Positions 11,337 to 21,484 of a DNA stretch of 64,000 nt are shown piece by piece (positions within the stretch are counted from its first letter, which is position 1; every line of letters starts with the position of its first letter). The notes under the pieces were generated by a model that was not told the DNA's origin, searched no databases, and was given only the letters and a program-made list of their open reading frames with translations. A program made the translations under genes and the position numbers. The stretch lies in the NCBI GenBank assembly GCA_012976225.1, contig JAAVVG010000010.1, positions 310,001-374,000 on the forward strand, given 5' to 3'. Origin of the DNA: Golubevia sp. BC0850. Lineage: Eukaryota; Basidiomycota; Exobasidiomycetes; Golubeviales; Golubeviaceae.

Positions 11337-14315
11337 ATGGTAAGTCAAACTGAAGATAGACACTCCATTCAACATACACATAACTCTCAGAGGACATAAC
11401 TTGGAAGCAACAGGCTGGCGTTTTTACTGCCCTGCCATCTGCCGATTCTCCATCCAACAATCTTCTTATCGGTCTAATTCACTTCCCCTTTCCTTTCTAC
11501 CTGACTCAATATTTTTCAGTCAGCTCCTTCATCTTCCAGTGTTTGGGTCAGTACAGTACCTCTTTCTTCCTTTGATGGTGCACAAAGACAACTAGCTACT
11601 CAACTCTGACTTTCTTCTCGATCCCATCCTCCCTCTCGGCTCTCTTTACCTTCGAATAGCAAGAGTACAAGAACGAGTCAAGCGGAAGACCTTATTGGTA
11701 CAACACTATTGATAAGAAGAGTGTTTGGGAAAAGCCTTCAGAGTTGAAGACTCCAAGAGAGGTGAGCAGAACGGTACGAGTAGAAGCAAGCTTGTGGGAC
11801 AGCAGAGATGGAGAATGCCATCGCAGAGGTCTTGTTACGGTATCGGTCTTTCGAAAGCAGTGTAGGAAGGGAGATGCAGGAGGAAGAGAACCGATATGGG
11901 AAGAAAGGAAGGAAAGAAGGAAGCAACCTACTGACCATTCCTTCCAATCCTCTCTCTCAGCTTGCTATCGAATCGACCTCCTGGAAAGAGTATCAGTCGG
12001 GAGATAGAAAGTACTATGTTCACAGTGAGACGAAAGAGTCAAGCTGGCAGGTACCTGCTGAACTTCAACGTGAGTACTTCTATCTATCCTTTCTTGTACT
12101 TCATTTCCTTCTACTACGTTTTCGCCTTCACTCACCTCTCTTCCCATCAATAGAACTCTATGATAGTCTACCTCCAGAGCAAGTCACTCAACAGCCCACT
12201 CCAGCAGCAGCAGCCTCTCCTGCCTCGCAGAATGTTGCTTCCTCAAGTTCCATTCCTTCAATGACTCCAGTTCCAGCAGCTTCATCTCCAATAGATCAAA
12301 GTCGACCAATCTACACTGGTCCACCTCCAAGTCTAGCTCCTTCAATGGCGGGTCCAAGTGCTTTACCATCTCGACCAGATCCAATTTCCCCACCTAGAGG
12401 TTCATCAGGTCCTCGAGGAAGAGACAGAGATCACAGAGATGATTCTTCCTTCAGATCTAAAGAAGAAGCAGAAGCGGCTTTCATTTCTCTTCTAGAACGT
12501 ACTGGAGTAGATTCAACTTGGAATTGGGAGAAAACTATGAGAGCTATCATCACGGATCCACTTTACAAAGCTCTCAAAACTTTGGCAGAAAGGAAATCTG
12601 CTTTCACCAAACACGTGGAAGATCTGAAGAAAAGAGAAGTCGAAGAAAAGCAGAAGAGAAAAGAAGGATTGAAGCCGATTTGGAGAGAGGAGATTTTGGT
12701 CAGGTTCAATGGGAAGGTTAAAAGTTATTCCGGTTGGGAAAGTGTCAAGAAAGTTTTGAAAGATAGTCAGGCTTTGAAAGATTGTAAGACTGAGGAGGAA
12801 GGGAAGGAACTTTGGGAAGTGATTAAGAAGGAAATGAAGGAAAAAGATACTGTGAGTAGTTTGTGAAGAATCGAGAGCATAGGTTTCGTTTGCCAATAAC
12901 CATTTCCTTAACCCCCTCCCACTCAACTCTTCTGTTCTCTAGGCTCAGGCTAGAGAAATCCGTCATCGTAACATGGACATGCTCATGTCTCTTCTCCGAA
13001 CTTTCGAGGCTGATGTCTTCACCCGATGGAGAGACGCTCATAGAACAGTTCTAGAATCAGATGAGTTCCGAACAGATGCTCATCTTCACGAGATGGAATT
13101 ATCTGACATGCTAACAGTATTTGACGAGCACATGAAATCCATCGAAAAGGAGACTGTCGAGAATCGTAAGAAGGAAGAACTCTCAAAGAGGAGATTGGAA
13201 AGAAAGAGAAGAGAGAATTTCGATTCTTTGTTAGGTGAATTGAGAGAATCTGGTGATCTGAATGCTAGAACTAGATGGGGAAAGATTTATCCAAAAGTTA
13301 AAGATGATGTTAGATTTAAGGAGATTTTGGGTCAACCGGGAAGTTCTCCTATGGATTTGTTCTATGATAAAATTGACGTCATGGAGAAGGATTTGGATGA
13401 GGAGTTGGAATTGGTTCAATTGATTTTGAAGAAAAAGGAGAAAATTGTGGAAGAGAATACTATGAGAGATGAGTTTGAGAGTTGGATTGAAGGAGAGGAA
13501 GGAATTAGAATGGAAATGATGAGAGAAGTCTTTGAAGAGGTGAGTGAAATCGAAGTTGAGATAGTTGCGGGGAAAAACATTCATCTTGAAAGTCTGACGC
13601 CTTCTTCTCGTTTTCCAATTCAGTTGTCTGCTCTTGCAATCCGAAACGCAAAGCGAAATGAACGTAGACTTCGTCATCAAATTGACGACCTCAGGTATGC
13701 CTTGAAGAAATTAGACCCGCCTCTGGGTCTAGAAGAACCAGATGGAGGGGATCAGACCTTCGAGACAGCTCTCCAAAAAATTTCAGAACTGAGAGAATTC
13801 AAGGAACTGGAGAATGACGAAGCTAGAAGAGGAGCTTGGGAGAAACACGTCAAGAGACAGAAAGTGAGTTTCCCCTGTTCATAGGATTGGTTGAAATTCA
13901 GAATCTGATCTTTCATTTTTCTTCCTTTCCTATCAACCTCTTCAGGAGAAGCTCGAAGAAAGAAGAGAGTACGAGAAGAGTCATCCCCCAGCTGAAGATG
14001 AAAAGAGTGAAAGTCGTAAGCGTAAATCTGTAGAGCCTGCCTCTTCTACTGGACGTAGAGATCGTGGAGAAAAGAAGAGGGATAGAGAAGAGGCGGGAAG
14101 TGCAAAGGATAGGAGTGCTAGGAGGGAAGGTAGAGAGAGAGAGGGTGCAGGAGATGAAGCTCCGGTCAAAAAAGTGAGTTGCTGCCCAATCGCTACTCAT
14201 GACTCTCACATCGCTTCATTCTTCGACTAATCATCAGCATTCTTCCTTCTATTATCGATCCCAGCGTTCTCGAAAGGATGGGGGAGAGAGTGATATGGAA
14301 GAAGGGGAAGTATGA
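11337..14315 (+). CDS. PRP40: Pre-mRNA processing protein Prp40 (WW-FF protein)
   Basis: U1 snRNP-associated splicing factor that bridges the 5' splice site and branch-point proteins. The first WW domain is EYKNESSGRPYWYNTIDKKS, then VWEKPSELKTP. The second is STSWKEYQSGDRKYYVHSET, then KESSWQVPAELQ. A Pro/Ser/Ala-rich linker leads to several FF domains: RSKEEAEAAFISLLERTGVD and FNGKVKSYSGWESVKK in one exon, then RRENFDSLLGELRESGDLNA in the next. The C terminus is charged (Arg/Lys/Asp/Glu), ending RSRKDGGESDMEEGEV. Exon 2 of the WW region joins cleanly (CCAAGAGAG to CTTGCTATC at 11961). The start appears to be an exon containing only ATG at 11337-11339, immediately followed by GTAAGT; a missed microexon supplying the usual Trp is possible. 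Confidence 0.88.
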
Positions 14316-14992
14316 TTCCGTTCGCACCTGCTGCCCTCCGTCTTTGTATTTTACCCGACATTTCACTGCAATCGATGTTCGTCGTCATTCAAAGAGTTCT
14401 CGATGTTCGTGAGAAATCGACAATGGAGAAACAGACTCAGTAAAAGCGAGTATAATTGATAAATTTCAGATTCGAGAGAGAATAGCGGGATTAGACAATT
14501 TTCAAGGGTATTTACAAGAGTAAAAGATAATAGAGAAAATAGAAAAGATATATACTTGAAGATATGAAGGAAATGATGGATGTAAAATCTGGGAAAGTCA
14601 AGGCAGGTTGATAGCAACGAGAACGAGAGCGGGAGCGAGGACTGATAGCAGGGAAAGAAAGAAAAAGAATGTGGGATGCTTGAATTGCTTGCGTGTTGTT
14701 TAAAGAATGTGGAAGCGTCTTATGCTGTTTGAAAGCTCTATTTGCTGTAGATGATGGAAAGGAGCCACGAGTAGACGTTTTGAAGGATGATAGCAGGTTG
14801 GAAAAGAGGAGGAGATGCAGAGAAGAGAAAAATTTGAAGAATTTGACGTTCATGTAACTGACTGGATTGGTTGGCTGTCTTCGAGAGCGTGATGTGTAGC
14901 AGGTCGAATTGATTTGCGATTTGCTGTTGGTACTGATTCATTAGAGGATCTGGTGACTGGAGAGATTCGGCAGAGCGCGCTGATGGCTATCT
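14316..14992. other. Intergenic between convergent genes
   Basis: 677 bases at the 3' ends of PRP40 and the RNase H-like gene. It is AT-rich with short ORFs only, and probably holds both 3' untranslated regions and polyadenylation signals. Confidence 0.55.
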
Positions 14993-17409
14993 TCAAGCCA
15001 TAATTCTTGATAGAAATCCACTGAATAGACCCTTCTTTGGAGCTTTCATTTCTTCTGGCGCTTTCATAGGTTTCGACTTGACTTTCGATTTGGTGACCTT
15101 TGGAAACTTGACGTTCTCCTTTTCCAGAGGAGTGACTGGAGAGCGAACTTGCCTCATCTCTTCTTCCTGATCGATGCTCTCTCTGGCGGTTCGAACGCTT
15201 TCGATCGTCTGACCGCTTCTGCTCCTTTGAACTGACATTGGTCTTCCTATAGCGACTGGTTCGGTCTCGGTTGCGTCTAGAGGCACGTCGGCTTCTTCGA
15301 CAGCTCTTTGAGTGACGTTCGAACGTTCGCTGCGTTTACTGATGGCCGAATTATTTCTGATGAGTAGACCACTTGTGAATAGAGGAAGAGCTGGAGCTAG
15401 AGAACTATTCCTATGAACGACGGGAGAACCCGAGGCACCTGCGCTCTTGGAAGAATAGGTTCTCAGCCTTGGAGCGACTGCTTTCTCGGCGATTGAACTT
15501 CTAGTTGCTACCTCTTGACCTAACAGAGGAGACCTTGGACCTGGAGCTCTGGTTCTAGACTTGACGCTTGGTGATCTGGCGGAAGATTTCCCATTGCTGT
15601 TGGATCTTGAGATGCTGTCCCTAGGCTTGATGGAGCCAGCTGAGAATGGGGAAGGTTTCTTGAGAGTTGAAAGCTGTCCCTTTCTCTTGTATTCTCTTTC
15701 TTCAGCCTCGACCTTGGCTCTCTCTCTGCTCTTCTCTCTGGCTGGATTCTTGCTTCCATCAATGAGATAGATGCGAGATCCTCCAGTGTATCGAGTAGTC
15801 TGGCCTAAATTGTTGATGAATTGCACTAGAGATCTCAACAAGACGAAATCAGACCCCAAAGATTGCAGGAGAGCCTGGTCTCTCTCTTCTGGAGTTGAAT
15901 TGGACCTCAATGAGGAAGTTAGAGAGTAGGTTGAAGGAGCGGTAGTTAGGATTGAGGATCTTCTTGGCCCCGTTTGGGTGGTTTGAGCAAGTCCGAACTG
16001 AACAGATCTGGATCCTAGAGTGCTGGTACGTCTGACAGAGTCGTGTAGAGGGATTGAAGATCGAAGTGGGGAAGAAGCGGCTGTGCTAGTGGGAGATGAA
16101 GCATCCGAAGCTCCACCAGCTACCGCTTGCGCTAATCGTTGAGCTGCTGAGGTCTTGGGAACCACTCGGTTGCTCTCCTCCGAGCCGGAGGTCGTGTTGG
16201 CTTCACTACGGCTGACAGCTTTGGCGAAGGCGACTCCGCTATCGGTAGTAGGAGGAGGTGGTTTGACATCAACGTTCGATTCGTTCAGAGTTAGATCTTC
16301 GTCCACCTCGGCCATTTCGTTCACTGGAGAGTACTTGGCGATGTCCGGCCATCCTTCTTTCTCCCATCTTGGGACTTCTTCCTTCCAGATCCTGACAAGC
16401 CACTTCGAATCAGTGCAGAGGTGGATACAGGCTCGATTTCCGTGAATGTCTCGCAGAGAGGCCTGGGGAAGAGTGGGAGGAAGCAAAGAGGGTCAGTCTA
16501 GAGTTGAGAAAGATGGAGCACCGCTGGAAAGAAACTTACCATCGCTCTGACGGCTGCGTTGAGAAGACCTTTCCTTTCTAGATCTCTTTGGAGGTTCGGG
16601 TCGTCCGAGAGAGAACCGCCCGAGGCTGGTGACAGAGCGAACAGAGAAGGAGCTCCATTTCCAGTCTGGCCGGGAGGGATCTGTAAAGGTGAAAGAACTC
16701 GAGAGCCACGAGTGCTCAGATCCGCTGGACCAACCTCAGGAGAAGCTACGTTGGAAGACGATGCTGAAGAAAACCCATTATCCGGTAATGGACTTCCTGG
16801 CGCTAGATTGTACGCTGAGGGAGAGATCGGTAGTGAGAGAAGGGAAGGACCTTCAGAGTTGATGACTTGAGTCGAATTGAGTGGGTTGGCGTTGCCATGA
16901 TGGACAGCATATGCGACAGCATAATCTGGGTGAGAAGGCGGTCTGAAGGATCGGAAGGTGAGGGGCAAGAGAGTCAATATGGCAGGTCTGAGAGTCGAAT
17001 GAGTGCATCAGTGGGCTGAGACACAGCAGTGTCTTACGATCCCCCTGCCTGACGACACTTCATTGACTTGAGTTTGGCCTACTCTTATCCACATGAATCA
17101 TCATGCTGAGCCCATCTGAGCTAAACCAGGTGTCGTAACCCTGCCGAAAGAGTTCTGCATCCACCATGGCACCACTCTGGTCCTCTGAGATCTGAGCTCT
17201 GTACACCTCTCAGCCTCAGTCCACTACCAGCTATTCTTTCCCTCTCAGTTGATACCAATCGACGTTGCCCTGCATATCTAGTTTGGCGAAGTCAGTACTC
17301 ACCCGAAAGGAGCAGTCGAAGCAGAGATAAAGACCGAAATTGGATAACCAGAGCATCTGTGATCCCCAGTTCCCTTACGCCCTTGACTTGAAGCTGAGAG
17401 TGAGCTCAT
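14993..17409 (-). CDS. Ser-rich protein with a degenerate RNase H-like segment
   Basis: Three exons join in phase: 17409..17303, 16987..16540 and 16462..14993. The start is ATG (MSSLSASSQGRKG). Near the exon 2/3 junction, RKGLLNAAVRAM followed by ACIHLCTDSKWLVRIWKEEV and PRWEKEGWP matches the second half of the RNase H1 fold: the helix that normally carries the catalytic Glu and the strand with the TDS Asp. The TDS aspartate is present. The Glu position seems to be Gly, and no first catalytic DGS-type strand is visible, so activity is doubtful. The remaining roughly 440 residues are Ser/Arg-rich and probably disordered, ending KKGLFSGFLSRIMA. The function is unknown. The 315-base first intron is long for this window. 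Confidence 0.6.
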
Positions 17410-18261
17410 TTCGTTCCAATTGGCAGATCGAAGGACTGAATACTAGAATAGTAGAGACAGAGAGAAGAGGAGGAAGTTGGATGAAAAGGAAGAAACCTGA
17501 CAGGATTTCGCTAGTCTAGCCTGGATCGGCAAGACGATGCGAGCCCTACTTCATTTTGCTCGTTCCTGCTCAATTTCAATCAATTCAGAAACCCCTCGTT
17601 CTGTGTGAAGCTTGAAGAGCAAGGTCTAGATCACTCGAATCAAGCAGTGGAGCAGGGAATGATTGAGATTCTGAGTTGGGAAAGAGAACAAAGTCTTCCT
17701 TTGCTCTCACTTTCTCTATTCCTTTCCCTCCGCACAGAGCTTCTATCTCTCATGTTCAAATTTAAAAGCTCATGCGCTCATAAGTTAAGAGACCGCAGTC
17801 TTAGACCACGCTGCGATAGGCTAGCAAGTAGCTTGTATCTCTTTCTTCCTCTCTCCGCAACTTCGAACCCTGCTCTTCTCCGTCCAGGTGATCGATCAAC
17901 CTTTTTCACAAGGGAGGAACTCGAAGGTTTTGACGTTTTGATCGTCTTTTGCTGTTTCGTCTTCCTCCGCTTGACGCTTGACGGCAATGGCAAGGGTTCA
18001 AAGATCCTTGGCCTCCGTCTATCCCCACGTTGTCCTCTCCACTTTGGAATTTGTGAGAGACGAGGTCAGGGTGAGAAATCAGAAAGGGCAGCGAATGGTG
18101 CGACAGGTTGAAGAGCATTAAAACAAGGCCAATTCGTTTCGAGACAAGATCTGAAGGTGGGCTGACAACATCGAGACGGGTGAAAAATGCGAATAGGCGA
18201 CGTCAGGAGAAGGAGAGTGGGGAAATGTGATGTGGCAGATTTAGTTTGAACTACGTGTATC
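17410..18261. other. Intergenic, no supported gene
   Basis: 852 bases between the start of the RNase H-like gene and the end of the first Cdc4-type gene. A 168-codon open frame on the plus strand (17605..18111) starts at GTG, lacks a recognisable domain and is Leu/Ser/Arg-rich. I treat it as chance. Confidence 0.45.
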
Positions 18262-20695
18262 TTAAGAACTTGAGGCTTGTGCTACTGGAGATCTGAAGGT
18301 GATGACATCCATCGAAGTCTTGCCGTCGCGCCGACAGAGGATGATGCTGGACGTAGGAGAAGGAAGGGAAGAGTATATCAAAGCTTTATTATTGAGCAAT
18401 TCCACAATCTAATCATTCGGAAGTCGATTCGAGAGCATCTGCCATCTTCGCTCACCATTTGTCATCTCTGGCAGAAACTTTATAAACCTGTTCAATAGGT
18501 TCGCAGATTTCTTTAATGAAAGCACCAGTCTTGAGACTCCATAGTTTGACCCTCCCATCGTTTCCACTGGTTAGAAGGAAAGTTCCGTCGAACTGTAAAC
18601 TAGTGATTGAGTTGTCATGGGCATTGATTCTATGTAGACATTGAAAGGTCTTGAGACAGAAGATGATGACTCTTCCATCTGAACCTCCGGTGATTAGGAT
18701 CGAATCTGACATTTGAATCAGACCTACTAAAGAGCTGTGACCAGTCAGGGTAGCCAGACTTTCACTGTACAGGAAGAGTAAGAGAAGGCAAACAAGGGGA
18801 GCTCCACGTCATCAGGAAGTTCTCGCGTCTTGGAATCGCCCCTCCCCTCCCTGGAATTCGGAGTGAACACTCACCCAGTAATGCTATCATAGACTCTAAC
18901 TGTACTATCTAGACTACCTGTAGCCACATACCGCCCGTCGAAAGCAACAGCATAGATTTGATGGAAGTGTCCAGTCAAGACGTGAAGACATTCTCCAGTC
19001 AACACGTCCCAAACTCTGCAGGTACAATCGTAACTACCAGAAGCGACCCTGGTACCAGAGACTGCTGTGGTCCTAACAGAATGCTTGTCACCCTTGAGAG
19101 TATCCACGAGAATTCCTCGCTCGATGTCCCAAACTCGAAGGGTGGAGTCTCGAGAACCCGAGATGGCTAGAGGTCGACCGTCTAACACCTTGAGGGATCT
19201 GATGGTAGATGTATGACCGTTTAAGACGTGCTTGCAAGTTCTGAGAGCCAGGAGAAGAGTCGAAAAGGAAGACAGGGGCGAACGTGTTTTTCAAATCTTT
19301 GGTCAGTAGCTCTTGTACTCTTCAGGTCTGCGCCTGAAAGAACTCACCCAGTTCTCAGATCCCAAACTCTAACTGTTCGATCGCAACTCCCGCTGACAAG
19401 CAAGGCATGTCGGTTCCCAAATCCCTTGGAGCTTCCAGTCAAGCTATTTAGCGAATCTCCGTCATTAGAGAACGACGTAGAAGACTGCGCAGAATCTTCC
19501 TGGTAAGAACCTTCCCCGAAAGCTTTGGCGTAGAGGGAGGAATTGCAGAAGTTTAGTTCTTCTGAGTCGGAGAGGTCAGCCCCGGATTCAGAGAAATGGG
19601 CGAGCTGATTCGGAATGCGACCTCCTCCATCTTCCATTACACTTTCCCTTATCGATCCAGCTTCCAGTTCTGCTGTCATTTCTTCCACAGAACTGACCTG
19701 GGATCCGTTTCTTTCAGGCTTATCCTTTCCGAACAAGAGCTCTCTAGCTTTGAAGAACCAATAGATCAAAGCTTGAGCTTCCTCAGAATTTGAACTCTGG
19801 CTAGGATTTACTTTTTTGTCCGGCGACTGAGAGTTGGTCCGCCAGGAAAAAGCAGAAGCGCTTTCCCTAGTGTCCTGATAGACCAGTGATAGATCGATTG
19901 GCTCTTTCTTGAGATTTGATAAAACAGGAGTAAGATCAGAAGAGGTTGACCGAGGAGCTTCTTCGCCAGCGTCTTCATCTTGAAGATCCGTCTTGCTAAC
20001 TAAATTTACAGACCAGACACCGCTCTCGTGACCTTCCAGAGTGAACGCGAACAGACCAGTTTTGGCATCGAACAGATGGATCCTAGAATTGGCCAATCCG
20101 ACAGCAATCCATTGAGGGTCCACCGCCAAAGAGGTCGGGACTGGAGCGTCTTTTTTGCAAGGGTCTCTTCCCGCCGAATCTATTGCCCCAATGTTATACA
20201 GAGCCAGAGGACGACCACCTCGAGTCCATTTGCTTTCTGAGAGTGAATGAAAGGAAGTAAGTGAGAGGTGTCAAAGAAGATAGAACGAGAGGAGTTCGAA
20301 CCATTAACTACCACATCATTTGAAGAGAGGCAAATCCAACAATGCTGACCCTGACATTGTTGCTTGACAATTGACTTGACAGACTTGAATTTCTCTGAAG
20401 CTGTGGTTTTAGAGGCGGAGGCAGCTTCTACGAATTCACGAAGAACTCTTGCGGCGCCAGAGGCCTCGAGACCGTGAGAGCTGAACTTCGATTTGATAGA
20501 ATTGGTTAAAAACATTTTTTCTTCGGCCTCGAGCTGTGGGTGATTGGGATCGAACGGAGGAAAGAAGATTGGAGGTAAAGTGGAGTCATCCGAGGAATGA
20601 GACAACACCTCAGACTTGCCATCGGCGCTTGAGCTGGAAGGAGGCTCGGAGTTAACTATTTCCCAGTTTTCATCATCGATTGAGTTTGAATCCAT
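18262..20695 (-). CDS. Cdc4-type WD40 protein lacking the F-box (paralogue B)
   Basis: Five exons: 20695..20302, 20236..19348, 19240..18875, 18764..18456 and 18356..18262. The start is MDSNSIDDENWEIVNSE. Seven WD40 blades match those of the neighbouring CDC4 gene: VGLANSRIHLFDAKTG, VSGSCDRTVRVWDLRTG, ISGSRDSTLRVWDIERG, ASGSYDCTCRVWDVLTG, ATGSLDSTVRVYDSITG, ITGGSDGRVIIFCLKTF and TSGNDGRVKLWSLKTG, then the Cdc4 tail TSMDVITFRSP. The N-terminal 131 residues begin at the point equivalent to just after the F-box in the neighbour (FLTNSIKSKFSSHGLE versus LLESLKSRFEAHGLE). No F-box or dimerisation region is seen in it or in the 780 bases upstream. An acidic low-complexity insert of about 150 residues splits blades 1 and 2. 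The first intron uses an atypical GTTCGA donor, supported by the same join in CDC4. It may bind Cdc4 substrates without recruiting Skp1. Confidence 0.85.
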
Positions 20696-21484
20696 GGCTC
20701 TTGGACAACTGAAAGTTCAGAGTGATCGCTGGCTTCGTGATTCGTTCGACGTTGACGTTTCTTGAGCGTGTGACGGGGAGAGTTGGCTTGCTGTAAGAAC
20801 TTGAAGAAGAGAACTATTGAGGGAAAGGAAGGAAATTCAGAGGGTGACAGCTAAGACGTTAAGAGATTAAGAGAGGACCTTTGTTTTTCATCGGTCCTCT
20901 CTTTGGTTCAGTTCCACGAGGTCGACTCAGCAGCGCGCACTAGGAGGTCCAATCCTCCAAGATTCGCTAGTTTTGAACAAATTGCAAGGTTGACCTTAAA
21001 TGTTGAAGCGTTGAAATGACTTGAAGAAGTAAGAGCAAAAAGAATGTTGACACAAGAGAGAACAGGTAAGAAGGAGATGAGAAAGACAAAAAGAAGTTAG
21101 AGATCGTTCGAGCCAATGAGTTAAGAAAATAGCAGATAGTACCAGGAAAGAAGAGACTGAAAGGACCAGAGAGACATGAAGGGAACATTGATCTTGGACA
21201 GTAGGAGACAGCAGAAAAGTAATTCGAGAAGGGGGGGGGGGAGAAACAGTTGCGGAAAGGGGCATGATTCAAAAGGGAAAAGATTGTGATTGTGTTGATG
21301 TAGATTGAAAGATTCAAGTTGGAAGATTTGAAGTATGCTTGCCAAATAGCTTTGATGATGAAGGTCGCACTTTGAGGTCTATTCGGAGGGATTGAAAGAC
21401 GATTTGAATTGGCAGTCCTTGTTTTGACACGATTTCTTGAGAAAATACACCAAGTGGAGATGAAAGAGATGCCAGAAAGCAACC
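20696..21484. other. Intergenic between tandem Cdc4-type genes
   Basis: 789 bases that should contain the promoter of paralogue B and the 3' end of CDC4. A run of 11 G lies at 21231-21241. I searched both strands for an F-box-like LPxE/LPAE segment that could be a missed first exon of paralogue B and saw none. Confidence 0.55.

Noticed and set aside
17605-18111. 168-codon plus-strand ORF
   Set aside because: It starts at GTG, has no domain, and its Leu/Ser/Arg richness fits chance translation of pyrimidine-rich DNA.
20285-20310. GGTTCGAACTCC resembling a tRNA B box
   Set aside because: It lies at an exon/intron border of the Cdc4 paralogue and no cloverleaf can be drawn.
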